From Candidatus Latescibacterota bacterium (GTDB lineage: Bacteria > Latescibacterota > UBA2968): a stretch of DNA of 64,000 bases. The translations under genes were made by a program, and so were the position numbers. The notes beneath the pieces are model-generated. The model was given only the letters and a program-made list of their open reading frames with translations. It searched no databases and was not told the origin of the DNA. The stretch spans positions 50,312 to 114,311 of the forward strand of contig JAJEDY010000011.1 of assembly GCA_022821275.1 (NCBI GenBank), written 5' to 3'. Shown piece by piece: positions 17,012 to 25,791 of the stretch (position 1 is its first letter; the number at the start of each line of letters is the position of its first letter).

Positions 17012-17836
17012 ATGCCCCAACGGGAATTCAACCTTAAATACGCCCCGCATTACGGCCATTTCTCAAACAGCGCGGGCGATGACTATCTCGACCAACTCAA
17101 ATACGCCGCGGATCAGGGCTTTACAGCCTGGGAAGATAATGGCATGCCCAAACGCGACATAGGAATGCAGGAAAAAATCGCCGCAGAAATGACCCGATTA
17201 AATCTCGAAATGGGTGTTTTTGTCGCCACGGGATCTTTTTCAGATGTCACATTTGCCGGCGACGACGAAGATGCAAAACAGGCCGTCTTAAAAGATATCA
17301 AAGCCGCCATTGAAGTTTCCAAACGCGTAAATGCAAAATGGTGTACGGTCGTGCCCGGGCTTTACGACTTAAAACTCGCGTGGGATTATCAAACAGCCAA
17401 TGTGATCGAACTGCTCAAACGATGCTGCGACATTCTCGAAGAATCGGGTCTTGTCATGGTATTGGAACCGCTCAACCGCCTGACGAACCACCCCCGCGTT
17501 TATCTGGCTGGCTCGCCGCAAGCATATCTGATCTGCCAGGCCGTCAACCACCCGTGTTGCAAAATTCTCTTTGACATCTACCACCAGCAAATCACCGAAG
17601 GCAACCTCATTCCCAACATCGACCGCTGCTGGTCTGAAATCGGCGTTTTTCAAGTGGGCGATAATCCCGGCCGCAAAGAACCCACCACCGGCGAAATCAA
17701 CTACAAAAGTATCTTCAAGCATCTACACGAAAAAGGCTGCACGAGTATCGTCGGCATGGAACACGGCATCAGCCTGCCCGGCAAAGAAGGCGAAGACCGC
17801 CTGATCCAGGCTTATGTCGAATCGGATGATTTTTAG
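17012..17836 (+). CDS. hyi: Hydroxypyruvate isomerase-like TIM-barrel protein
   Basis: 274 residues, sugar-phosphate isomerase/epimerase (AP-endonuclease 2) fold, cytoplasmic. Metal-binding residues appear as E152 (VLEPLN), D188 and H191 (LFDIYHQQ) and E250 (GMEHG). The run GDNPGRKEPTTGEINY (217-231) is characteristic of hydroxypyruvate isomerase, which interconverts hydroxypyruvate and tartronate semialdehyde. A keto-sugar epimerase is the alternative. The start at 17012 has AAAGGAG 7 bases before it; a frame starting at 16919 only adds an unrelated leader. First gene of a six-gene plus-strand run. Confidence 0.8.
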   Translation: MPQREFNLKYAPHYGHFSNSAGDDYLDQLKYAADQGFTAWEDNGMPKRDIGMQEKIAAEMTRLNLEMGVFVATGSFSDVTFAGDDEDAKQAVLKDIKAAIEVSKRVNAKWCTVVPGLYDLKLAWDYQTANVIELLKRCCDILEESGLVMVLEPLNRLTNHPRVYLAGSPQAYLICQAVNHPCCKILFDIYHQQITEGNLIPNIDRCWSEIGVFQVGDNPGRKEPTTGEINYKSIFKHLHEKGCTSIVGMEHGISLPGKEGEDRLIQAYVESDDF

Positions 17837-17852
17837 GTAAGGAGTCTATTTC

Positions 17853-18851
17853 ATGAAAGCAATTCTCGTCGGCCTCGGTGGGCGTGCGCGTCACTGGCAA
17901 GCCGCGTGTGAAGCACATCCCGAAGTCGAATTGGTCGCCTATGTCGAACCCTCAGCAGAAAATAAAAACCGCGCAATAGAAGAACGCGGCGTACCCGAAA
18001 ATCTCATCTTCGACGACCTCAGCGATGCCGCCTCAGTAGAAGCCGACTTTGTCGTGGATGTCACCCCACCCGCTGTTCACGAAATCATCGCGATGAAAGC
18101 CTTTGATGCAGGTCTCAATCTATTGGGCGAAAAACCCCTGAGCGATAATTTCGAAGCCGCTAAGCGCATCGTTGAAGCGGGCAAAAAAGCGGGTGTCAAA
18201 CACATGATCACACAAAACTACCGCTTTAATGAACTGCCCCGCACCACGCGGCGCTTGCTCGAAACCAGACATATTGGCGACGTGGCGCAACTCGACGTAT
18301 CGCTCTATGTCGATTGGGCAGACAACCCGGGCAGCCACTATGTGACGGAACCCTATATGTTCCTCACCGACATGGGCATCCACCACTTTGACATGATGCG
18401 CTATACCCTCAATGCCGACCCCGTCAGCGCACACGCCATCACCTGGAATTTGCCCTGGGGCTGGCATCAGGGCGATGCCTGCCAGATTATTGTCTTCAAA
18501 TTTGAAAACGGCATTGTCGCCACACATCGCGGCATTGGCTGCACAATGGGACATGTACCTGCGGGACACAACGGCGAATGGCGCTATGAAGGGCCAAAAG
18601 GCACGTTGACATGGGAGGGCTTTGACCTCTTTTACACGCTCAAACACAAACAGAATCCACAAATCCGCGAGCAAATCGAACTCGACGAAATCGACGGACC
18701 CAATCCCGTGCTCAACGAATTTGTTCGCGCCCTTCGCGAAGATCGCCAACCTGAATGCAATGCCGAAGACAATTTGAAATCCATGTCCATGGTCTTCGGA
18801 GCCGTCACAAGTGCGCGAGAAGGACGCGAGGTACAACTATCAGAACTATAA
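17853..18851 (+). CDS. Gfo/Idh/MocA family oxidoreductase
   Basis: 332 residues. Rossmann motif AILVGLGGRARHW at the N-terminus, active-site motif GEKPLS (about 91-96), and an ITQNYRF segment; the middle DMGIHHFDMMRY carries the family's conserved His-x-x-D. An NAD(P)-linked dehydrogenase or exchanger acting on a sugar or sugar acid. It lies 16 bases after the isomerase gene and 12 before the fucosidase, so it is expected to act on a product of the same pathway. Not closely similar by eye to the other family member at 15246. Confidence 0.88.
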   Translation: MKAILVGLGGRARHWQAACEAHPEVELVAYVEPSAENKNRAIEERGVPENLIFDDLSDAASVEADFVVDVTPPAVHEIIAMKAFDAGLNLLGEKPLSDNFEAAKRIVEAGKKAGVKHMITQNYRFNELPRTTRRLLETRHIGDVAQLDVSLYVDWADNPGSHYVTEPYMFLTDMGIHHFDMMRYTLNADPVSAHAITWNLPWGWHQGDACQIIVFKFENGIVATHRGIGCTMGHVPAGHNGEWRYEGPKGTLTWEGFDLFYTLKHKQNPQIREQIELDEIDGPNPVLNEFVRALREDRQPECNAEDNLKSMSMVFGAVTSAREGREVQLSEL

Positions 18852-18863
18852 AAAGGAGACCAC

Positions 18864-20171
18864 ATGGCAGACCTGCAGGGTGACACGAGCTGGTTTACAC
18901 ATGACCGATTTGGATTGTTCATCCATTGGGGATTGTACGCATTGCCCGCGCGGCACGAGTGGATAAAGCAGCGAGAAGAAATACCCGACGCACAATACGA
19001 TCGATATTTGAAATACTTTGATCCGGATTTGTATGACCCCGAAGCATGGGCAGATGCGGCAGCCAACGCGGGCATGAAGTATTTTTGTGTCACCACCAAA
19101 CACCACGAAGGCTTCGCCCTGTGGGACTCCAAACTCACGGAATACAAAGCGACCAATACGCCCGCGCGCAGAGATTTGTTAAAACCCATGGTAGAAGCGT
19201 TTCGATCCCGGGGGATGAAGGTCGGTTTTTACCATTCCCTGATCGATTGGCACCATCCGCATTTCAGAATTGACGCCATTCACAGCATGCGGAACCATCC
19301 CGACAAGGACAAACTGAATGAACCGCGCGATCAGGCTCAATACGCGGCGTATTTGCGCGGCCAAGTTCGCGAGTTGCTCACCGAATACGGCAAAGTGGAT
19401 ATGCTCTTTTACGATTTCAGTTATCCGGCCGGCGCAAGGGGCAGACCCGAAGGCTTTGACGGCAAAGGGCGAGACGATTGGAACAGCATTCAACTGATGA
19501 AAATGACGCGCGAGTTGCAACCGGGTATTGTGATTAACGACCGGCTGGACCTCGATGATGTGGAAGGCGGATGGGATTATCGCACACCCGAACAATTTAT
19601 GCCGCGCGAGTGGGTCACCTATCAGGGCGAACGCGTATTGTGGGAGACCTGTCAAACATTTTCGGGGTCGTGGGGCTATCACCGCGATGAAACGAGTTGG
19701 AAAAGCACCGAGCAACTTGTGCAAATGCTGGTCGGCGTGGTAAGCCGCGGAGGCAATTTATTGCTCAATGTGGGACCCACCGGACGCGGAGTATTTGACG
19801 ATCGCGCATTGAATTGCCTGAGCGAAATGGGCGCGTGGATGAAATGGCACAGCCGATCCATTTATGGATGTACTGCCGCGCCAGAGGAATTTCAGACGCC
19901 GGAGGATTGCCGCTTGACCTATAATCCCGAGACCAATCGAATGTACGTACACCTGTTCACCTATCCGTTCCGCCATCTGCATCTCGACGGATTTGCCAGC
20001 AAGGTAGAATACGCCCAGTTATTAAACGATGCTTCAGAAGTGCGATTCCACCAACCCCGCGCTGGGCACACGGGAGACAGCAGTCTCGAAAGAGAAACGC
20101 TAACACTGGAATTGCCCGTGCAAAAACCCAATGTGACAGTGCCCGTGGTCGAGTTATTTTTAAAGGAGTAA
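18864..20171 (+). CDS. Alpha-L-fucosidase, GH29 family
   Basis: 435 residues, retaining glycosidase. Hallmarks are FGLFIHWGLYALPARHEW (16-33), TTKHHEGFALWDS (78-89) and the putative catalytic nucleophile D184 in MLFYDFS. The middle NDRLD and the WETCQTFSGSWGY block are also typical. It hydrolyses alpha-L-fucosyl linkages. There is no signal peptide, so it should act on imported fucosides in the cytoplasm, consistent with the TonB receptor two genes downstream. AAAGGAG precedes the ATG at a normal distance. Confidence 0.9.
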   Translation: MADLQGDTSWFTHDRFGLFIHWGLYALPARHEWIKQREEIPDAQYDRYLKYFDPDLYDPEAWADAAANAGMKYFCVTTKHHEGFALWDSKLTEYKATNTPARRDLLKPMVEAFRSRGMKVGFYHSLIDWHHPHFRIDAIHSMRNHPDKDKLNEPRDQAQYAAYLRGQVRELLTEYGKVDMLFYDFSYPAGARGRPEGFDGKGRDDWNSIQLMKMTRELQPGIVINDRLDLDDVEGGWDYRTPEQFMPREWVTYQGERVLWETCQTFSGSWGYHRDETSWKSTEQLVQMLVGVVSRGGNLLLNVGPTGRGVFDDRALNCLSEMGAWMKWHSRSIYGCTAAPEEFQTPEDCRLTYNPETNRMYVHLFTYPFRHLHLDGFASKVEYAQLLNDASEVRFHQPRAGHTGDSSLERETLTLELPVQKPNVTVPVVELFLKE

Positions 20172-20178
20172 ACAAAAA

Positions 20179-20886
20179 ATGACAATGACAGAAACGGACT
20201 TGCGAAAACTCAGTGCCGACGAATTGGCGATCTATCGCGAACAGGGCTATGTAATTGTGCCAGATATCTTTCCGCTGGAGGAACTCGCGGAAATCGACCG
20301 CGAGATCGACCGACTTCAGGACGCACAAAGAAATACGGGACGCAACAAGGGATGGGTCATGCAGTTGGGATTGCGCTCAGAAATAACCCGTCAATTTGTA
20401 CAGGATGAGCGGGTATTGACACTGATTGAAGATATCGTCAATCCCGGCATCTCAATTTATTCAGCCAAGTTGACGGCAAAAGTGCCGCACTCCAATGACA
20501 TCTGCCACTGGCATCAGGACGACGCGTATTACAACACCCGCGTCCTGAGCGAAACGCGCATGTCCACCTGGATACCGCTACAGGATGCGGATGAGACAAA
20601 TGGGTGTTTGTGGGTCGTGCCACAAAGCCACAAGGGCGGCGTGGTCACGCATGGGCCATTTGGCGGCCAATGCCCAAAGTGTATGGGTCCCGCCGATCTC
20701 ATGTTCGACGATGCGATCCCATGTCCTGTAAAAGCCGGGGATATCCTCTTATTCCACGCCTGTTTGTGGCATCATTCCAAAGGCAACCAGACAGACCATG
20801 TGCGGCGGGCGTTTATCGTCTCGTATCAAGAAGCTACCGTCCCGCGTGGCAATGGCGATCAGTATAAAATTCTGAGGCCCGCATAA
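20179..20886 (+). CDS. Phytanoyl-CoA dioxygenase (PhyH) family protein
   Basis: 235 residues. Iron ligands H112-x-D114 (CHWHQDDAYY) and a distal His at 198/199 (CLWHHSKGN), with Arg209/210 (VRRAFIVSYQ) for 2-oxoglutarate. Fe(II)/2-oxoglutarate oxygenase of unknown substrate. It is only 7 bases after the fucosidase gene, suggesting a role in oxidising or demethylating an unusual sugar or aglycone. The NGCLWVVPQSHKGG loop is typical of the family. AAAGGAG lies 9-10 bases upstream. Distinct from the PhyH gene at 7360. Confidence 0.88.
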   Translation: MTMTETDLRKLSADELAIYREQGYVIVPDIFPLEELAEIDREIDRLQDAQRNTGRNKGWVMQLGLRSEITRQFVQDERVLTLIEDIVNPGISIYSAKLTAKVPHSNDICHWHQDDAYYNTRVLSETRMSTWIPLQDADETNGCLWVVPQSHKGGVVTHGPFGGQCPKCMGPADLMFDDAIPCPVKAGDILLFHACLWHHSKGNQTDHVRRAFIVSYQEATVPRGNGDQYKILRPA

Positions 20887-20942
20887 GGAGATGGTAGAAC
20901 AGGAGTTTGGGATCTGTTGTTCCCGCTCGACTTTCACCTTGT

Positions 20943-23900
20943 ATGAAATATAAAATCCCAAAACTAAAGATTTTCTCGCTTCTCCCCTCCATCCGCGTCT
21001 TATCCTTCCTTTTCTTGTGCGCTACCCTATTGCACACACACACCTGGGCGCAATCTCAGGCGACCACCGGCGTTATCCGCGGCTTTGTATGGGACCAGTT
21101 CGGCAACCCCATAGGCAACGCCACCATCGCCCTCAAAGAAACCAGCACCAATTACCAGCGAACCCTCACATCATCCGATCTCGGGCAGTTCACCGCGACC
21201 CTGTTGCCCCTGGGTTTTTACGACATCACAGTACAGGCAACGGGACAGGCAGAAGTACGTCAAACAGGGGTACAGGTGCGGGTTGGCGAGACAGTGGAAC
21301 TCGTCTTCAAAATGGCATTGCAAATGGATGAAGTTCTCATCGAAGCGACGAGACCCACCGTTGACATCACCCAGAGCGAAACAGCCACGCGCTTGCCCGA
21401 AACAGCCGTGCAGGACCTGCCCAACAACGGGCGCAATTTTCTCAATCTCACGCTATTAACCCCGGGCGTGAGCATCGTACAAGGACCTGATGGCGATGAA
21501 TTGACCATTGCTGGTCAGCGCGGCATACACAACAACATCTCGGTAGATGGCGCGGATTTCAACAACCCCTTCTTCGGCGAACAGCGCGGCGGACAGCGCC
21601 CCGCCTTCACCTTTAATTTAAACGCAGTAGCGGAAATGGTGGTCGTGCCCCAGGGAGCCAATGCCGAATTTGGGCGCTCCAGTGGGGGCTTTGTCAATGT
21701 CATCACCAAATCGGGCACCAACCAATTCCACGGCTCCGTACATTTTTTTGGCAAACACGACGCCCTGTCCAGCACGGCCCGGCACAACGGGATAGAACGC
21801 ACGCCCAATTTCAAACAGGGGCAATTCGGCTTCACCCTGGGTGGTCCGCTAAAAAGGGACAGGGCATTTTTCTTTGCCGCGTACGACCAGCAGATTTTTA
21901 GAGATACGAAACAGAACAATATCGAACGCGGAGATGCCCGCCTGCGCCACTTCATGTCCTCTGAGTTCAACCTATCCGACGACTACGGTGCCATTGACCG
22001 CACCAACGATGCCCGCGCTTTTCTGCTCAAAATCGATTATCACCTGTCGGAAGAACACTCCGCCACCTTCAAATACAATTACACCTGGTCCGAACAGGAA
22101 AACGGCACCTTTGATGTTGACTCCTGGGCACGCAGTGCCAATGCGATTGAAAGGGACTGGTCACACGCCTTCAACGGCAGTTTGATCTCACTTCTATCTA
22201 CCAGCACGGTAAACGAATTCCGCTTCCAAATCGCCCGCGAAGATCGTCCCCGCCCCTACGGCGGACCGCACAACCCCAACACCGGGCGCCCCTTTCCCGA
22301 CACGGGCATGGATTTTCTACACGGCTATCGCTTTGGCATGCCCTTCTTCATCCCGGTCGAATACTACGACACACGCATCCAGCTACTCAACAATATCTCC
22401 ATAAGCAAAGGCGATCACCTGATCAAAGCTGGGATCGAATGGAACCGCGTCGAATCCACACAAACATTTATCGGTTTTGCCAATGGGCGTTACATCTTCA
22501 ATTCCGTGGATGGCTTTCTCAACTTCGTCGAACAGGGCAACAACTATGTCGAATGCTCCGACGGCAGCACCAGCACCACCGGGACCTGTCCCGAAGGAAC
22601 GGAAATTACCGGACCTGTCCTCATCTACTTGCAGCAGTCCGGCGTTGGCGGCCTGAGCGTGGAAGACGCGGGAACTCAGGATATCCCCCAACACGAACTC
22701 GCTCTGTTTGTGCAGGACAGTTGGCAACCCTCGAACAAACTCACACTCAATTACGGCTTGCGCTGGGAGGCGCAAATCCAGCCCAATGTCATCACCGATC
22801 CAGACGAAGTCTTCTTCGCCGATTTCATTGGCAAAACTGTCACCAATCAGACGGGTACATACACATTCCCTTCCAATGGCAAAATCCCCTCCGCCTGGGA
22901 TATGTTCCAGCCGCGCCTGGGCATAGCTTACGATGTACACGGCGACAACAAGACCCTGTTGCGGGGCAGCGCGGGGATCTACTACGCCCGCATCCCTGGT
23001 TTGAACCTGGCGAGCACCCGCTCGACTAATGGCTCGCGCGGACAATCCATCTTCCGCTCCAGCGCGCTGACGCCCATATTGGGTCCGCCCCCGACCTATG
23101 GCGAGTTATTGCCCTCCCCCACAAGCGATCCCTTCCGCCCCAATATCTTTGTCTTCGACAAAAATTTTAAAAACCCCCGCACCATCAGCACACATGTGGG
23201 CCTCGAACGCGAATTGCATGCAAAGGGGGTCGTCGGTACCTTCGGCTATACATACTCCCGCACCAATAATCTCACGCGCTTTATCAACCACAACGACGCG
23301 GTCTTCGGCTCTCCCTGGTCAACGGGTTTGGGTCCCGATGGCAGCAACGGCGTCGGCGACTTAACCGTGGTCGAAAGCACAGCCAAATCGCGCTATCACG
23401 GCCTCAGCTTTGGGCTGCGCCAGATGGTGCAAGACGATTTCCAATTCCAGATGAACTATACCCTATCCTGGGACAAATCCGACGACGACAACGAGCGCGA
23501 TCCCTTCACCTTCCGCTACGTCGATCCCACGCAATTGGACCGCGAATGGGGCTATTCAGACCGCGACCAGCGCCACCGCTTCAATCTGTGGACCCTGACC
23601 AGATTGCCCGGCGAGATATTCCTCAACAATCGCATAAGCTACTATTCGGCACAACCCACCTCAGCATCCTGCACGGGCCAACCCACGACCAATCCCTGGG
23701 GCGCAACCTCTGATCGTATATGCGCCGACGGCAGCATTATCCAGCGCAACACCCTCCGTAAAGACAATGCGTTTTTCTCCTGGGACACGCGCCTGTCCCG
23801 CCCCATCCCATTAGGCAACGGCCATTTGGAAGCCATCGTCGAAGTCTTCAACCTGCTCAACACAGACAACTTCCGCGACCCCTCCAGCGCGGGCTTGCTC

Positions 23901-23978
23901 TTCAACTTTGACGGCACCGTACAATCTGGCCTCGGCGACCCTCGCGAAGTGCAAGTCGGCATACGCTACGTTTTTTGA
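20943..23978 (+). CDS. Oar-like TonB-dependent outer-membrane receptor
   Basis: About 1011 residues. A signal peptide ends near HTWAQ. It is followed by a carboxypeptidase-regulatory-like beta domain (VIRGFVWDQFGNPIGNATI..., about 45-120), a plug domain (DLPNNGRNFLNLTLLTPGV, VDGADFNNPFFGE, GRSSGGFVNVITKSGTNQFHG) and a long barrel ending in a C-terminal aromatic strand (VQVGIRYVF). This is the Oar/CarbopepD_reg layout without a SusD partner. Likely imports oligosaccharides or exports or handles surface ligands. The start at ATG 20943 suits the signal peptide; a TTG at 20907 has AGGAG too close to it. Confidence 0.88.
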   Translation: MKYKIPKLKIFSLLPSIRVLSFLFLCATLLHTHTWAQSQATTGVIRGFVWDQFGNPIGNATIALKETSTNYQRTLTSSDLGQFTATLLPLGFYDITVQATGQAEVRQTGVQVRVGETVELVFKMALQMDEVLIEATRPTVDITQSETATRLPETAVQDLPNNGRNFLNLTLLTPGVSIVQGPDGDELTIAGQRGIHNNISVDGADFNNPFFGEQRGGQRPAFTFNLNAVAEMVVVPQGANAEFGRSSGGFVNVITKSGTNQFHGSVHFFGKHDALSSTARHNGIERTPNFKQGQFGFTLGGPLKRDRAFFFAAYDQQIFRDTKQNNIERGDARLRHFMSSEFNLSDDYGAIDRTNDARAFLLKIDYHLSEEHSATFKYNYTWSEQENGTFDVDSWARSANAIERDWSHAFNGSLISLLSTSTVNEFRFQIAREDRPRPYGGPHNPNTGRPFPDTGMDFLHGYRFGMPFFIPVEYYDTRIQLLNNISISKGDHLIKAGIEWNRVESTQTFIGFANGRYIFNSVDGFLNFVEQGNNYVECSDGSTSTTGTCPEGTEITGPVLIYLQQSGVGGLSVEDAGTQDIPQHELALFVQDSWQPSNKLTLNYGLRWEAQIQPNVITDPDEVFFADFIGKTVTNQTGTYTFPSNGKIPSAWDMFQPRLGIAYDVHGDNKTLLRGSAGIYYARIPGLNLASTRSTNGSRGQSIFRSSALTPILGPPPTYGELLPSPTSDPFRPNIFVFDKNFKNPRTISTHVGLERELHAKGVVGTFGYTYSRTNNLTRFINHNDAVFGSPWSTGLGPDGSNGVGDLTVVESTAKSRYHGLSFGLRQMVQDDFQFQMNYTLSWDKSDDDNERDPFTFRYVDPTQLDREWGYSDRDQRHRFNLWTLTRLPGEIFLNNRISYYSAQPTSASCTGQPTTNPWGATSDRICADGSIIQRNTLRKDNAFFSWDTRLSRPIPLGNGHLEAIVEVFNLLNTDNFRDPSSAGLLFNFDGTVQSGLGDPREVQVGIRYVF

Positions 23979-23997
23979 CCACAATTAGAAATGAAAA

Positions 23998-24600
23998 ATG
24001 AGTGAATTTCATCCAGTTCAGCGCGCCCCGGAGCCACTTCCGCCTGAAACCCCCTTTACTCACAAGGACAAACCGACTTCCTTTTCGATACAGGACTTCT
24101 GGGTCTGGATGGCTTCCGACGTATTGAACAACACCCTGCGTGGCACGGTCGCGGAGTACATCGTAAGTCAAGCCACCGGGGCATGTGCGCCGGTCCGGGT
24201 CGAGTGGGATACCGTCGATATAACGACGCCCGAGGGGATTAAAATCGAAGTCAAGTCAGCCGCTTATCTCCAGTCCTGGCCTCAGAAACGACCATCTGCA
24301 ATTTCATTCGGTATTGCAAAGAAACGTCCCTGGGACCCGAAAAAAAACCAGTACGGAGAAACGCGGATTCGCAGCGCCGATGTGTATGTCTTTTGCCTTC
24401 TCACTCCTAAGGATGGCCGGATCGTCAACCCTCTTGACCTGACGCAGTGGACGTTTTATGTTCTATCAACGAGCAAGCTTGATTCCTCTCTTGGAGATCA
24501 GAAGACCGTCTCGCTCTCGCGTCTAAAAAAACTGGGAGCAGAACCACTGGATTATGACCAAATCCGCAACGCCGTTCTGGAAGTGTACGGTGATAGATAG
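23998..24600 (+). CDS. PD-(D/E)XK nuclease-like hypothetical protein
   Basis: 200 residues, no named family recognised. A helix with E (RGTVAEYIVSQ, about 48-58) is followed by strand VEWDTVDI (about 68-75) and strand IKIEVKSA (about 80-87). This E...D...E-x-K order is the core of PD-(D/E)XK endonucleases, and the remainder (FGIAKKRPWDP, RSADVYVFCLL) fits the later strands of the fold. It may be an orphan restriction-type enzyme. It sits 19 bases after the TonB receptor gene but its content looks unrelated to sugar use. Followed by a strong terminator. Confidence 0.65.
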   Translation: MSEFHPVQRAPEPLPPETPFTHKDKPTSFSIQDFWVWMASDVLNNTLRGTVAEYIVSQATGACAPVRVEWDTVDITTPEGIKIEVKSAAYLQSWPQKRPSAISFGIAKKRPWDPKKNQYGETRIRSADVYVFCLLTPKDGRIVNPLDLTQWTFYVLSTSKLDSSLGDQKTVSLSRLKKLGAEPLDYDQIRNAVLEVYGDR

Positions 24601-24624
24601 AAAGTACATAATAACAAAATAAAA

Positions 24625-24655
24625 AAGCCCGAGGACCAAATAGGTCCCCGGGCTT
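24625..24655. terminator. Strong bidirectional intrinsic terminator
   Basis: Stem AAGCCCG-A-GGACC / GGTCC-C-CGGGCTT (12 pairs around one mismatch) with a 5-base loop, flanked by an A-run on the left and T-rich sequence on the right. It separates the plus-strand catabolic operon from the converging minus-strand higA-like gene. Confidence 0.88.
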
Positions 24656-24679
24656 AATAGTTTTAGTTTAATCTATCAG

Positions 24680-24907
24680 CTATATCTCGGTCAATTCAGG
24701 CACATGTTCTTCCTCATACTTCTCAATCAACACACCAATGACCTCCATCATTGAAACGAGGGGATGATTTTCATTCTCGCCTACCTCATCAATCAAATTG
24801 TCCAGTATAGCCACAAGCTGTTGATATTCGCTCTCTTCATGAGGGACGAACACGACAGGATTTAGCACGGGCCATACATCTTGAGCGGTTTGTATTTCTG
24901 CTACCAT
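24680..24907 (-). CDS. Short HigA-like antitoxin without HTH (copy A)
   Basis: 75 residues, acidic. The stretch ESEYQQLVAILDNLIDEVGENENHPLVSMMEVIGVLIEKYEEEHVPEL matches the N-terminal region of HigA-type antitoxins, which normally continues into a helix-turn-helix domain; here the frame stops before it. A near-identical copy lies at 27700-27927 (about 13 of 75 residues differ, no indels), suggesting both are still constrained. A remnant of a HigB toxin gene lies immediately upstream on the same strand. It may be an orphan antitoxin able to bind a toxin but not DNA. Confidence 0.6.
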   Translation of the reverse strand: MVAEIQTAQDVWPVLNPVVFVPHEESEYQQLVAILDNLIDEVGENENHPLVSMMEVIGVLIEKYEEEHVPELTEI

Positions 24908-24910
24908 AAT

Positions 24911-25000
24911 CTACTCTTTCCATTTTCCTTTATCATACTCGTCGTGCGTCAAAACTGCACGAATGTAGATTTTCTGTCGGTTGTAATGTATTGCTGCGAT
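24911..25000 (-). pseudogene. 3' remnant of a HigB toxin gene (copy A)
   Basis: In the frame ending TAG at 24911, 29 codons read IAAIHYNRQKIYIRAVLTHD and then EYDKGKWKE. This is the conserved C-terminal end of HigB mRNA interferases, just upstream of the higA-like gene as expected for higBA. There is no start codon: the upstream 60-odd codons are missing and the sequence changes abruptly at about 25001 into the tail of a Uma2 gene in the opposite orientation. Confidence 0.75.
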
Positions 25001-25001
25001 G

Positions 25002-25046
25002 CCTACATTGCAAGGACTCACTTTGAATCTCGACGACATATTTTAA
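25002..25046 (+). pseudogene. 3' tail of a Uma2 gene (copy A)
   Basis: Fifteen codons, PTLQGLTLNLDDIF plus TAA, match the last codons of the complete Uma2 gene at 25218-25766 (PTLQGFTLDLDDIF), including the bases after the stop (AAGTGCTC). The body of the gene is absent. Confidence 0.75.
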
Positions 25047-25068
25047 GTGCTCATTGGAATCAAATACC

Positions 25069-25096
25069 TTGACAAAAGTTAAAAATCGGCTATTTC
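25069..25096 (+). promoter_or_regulatory. Recurring promoter block, copy 1
   Basis: TTGACA, 16 bases, TATTTC, with the shared core TCGGCTATTT. The same block recurs at 28166 and 29369. It lies 122 bases before the Uma2 start and is the likely promoter for it. Confidence 0.6.
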
Positions 25097-25100
25097 TTAG

Positions 25101-25182
25101 TTGGATGTAATCAATCGCTTGATCCAAAAATATGAGCCATTTTTCGGGCATCAAACAGAAGCGATTGAACACGCGACAGGCC
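25101..25182 (+). pseudogene. Relic of the fused antitoxin junction
   Basis: This stretch aligns with 25915-26002 inside the fused antitoxin gene: both begin TTGGATRTAATCAATC and end AGAAGCGATTGARCACGC followed by A/G-rich sequence and AGGCC. About 8-12 bases are missing in the middle here. It is a decayed second copy lying in the leader of the Uma2 gene. Confidence 0.6.
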
Positions 25183-25217
25183 GTGTAAGCAACGCACCAT
25201 CAGAGGGGATGACAACC

Positions 25218-25766
25218 ATGGCTATTCCAAATCCCATCATCAAGTTTACCTACGAAGATTACCTGAACACGCCGGACGACAAGCGTTATGAACTTTTGGA
25301 CGGAGAGTTGGTTATGCCCCCTGCCCCAGGAGAACTTCACCAGAGCGTTTCTGGCATGCTCGGGTGGAAATTGGTTCAATTCGCGGTTGAGAATCGCCTG
25401 GGGAGGGTCTATCACGCGCCCTTCGACGTGGTGCTATCGAACACGGATGTGGTGCAGCCCGATCTGATCTTCGTCTCCAATGAACGTGCCGATATCATCA
25501 CTCCTGCGAATATTCAAGGCGCACCAGACCTCGTCGTCGAAATTCTGTCTCCTTCCACAGCAACACGAGACAAGACCTTCAAGCGTAGCCTGTATGCCAG
25601 GCACGGTATAACCGAGTACTGGATGGTCGATCTAACCGAAAAAAACATAACAATCCTGCGCCTTGGCGAGCGCGGATTCGAGGTAATCAATACCTATGGT
25701 GAAGGGGAAACATTGACTTCGCCCACATTGCAAGGATTCACTTTGGACCTCGACGACATATTTTAA
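25218..25766 (+). CDS. Uma2 family endonuclease-like protein
   Basis: 182 residues from the ATG at 25218, the normal length for Uma2 (DUF820). Signature features are the N-terminal FTYEDYLNTPDDKRYELLDGELVM, the central DVVQPDLIFVSNER with the conserved Asp, and the strand DLVVEILSPSTATRD with the active-site Glu, followed by EYWMVDL. This is a PD-(D/E)XK fold abundant in cyanobacteria and environmental bacteria, biological role unknown. ATG 25218 is chosen because GAGGGG sits 9 bases upstream; the frame is open to 25101 but that part is antitoxin relic. Its 3' end occurs twice more as detached fragments. Confidence 0.85.
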   Translation: MAIPNPIIKFTYEDYLNTPDDKRYELLDGELVMPPAPGELHQSVSGMLGWKLVQFAVENRLGRVYHAPFDVVLSNTDVVQPDLIFVSNERADIITPANIQGAPDLVVEILSPSTATRDKTFKRSLYARHGITEYWMVDLTEKNITILRLGERGFEVINTYGEGETLTSPTLQGFTLDLDDIF

Positions 25767-25791
25767 GTGCTCGCAGCAGGGCCACCGAATT

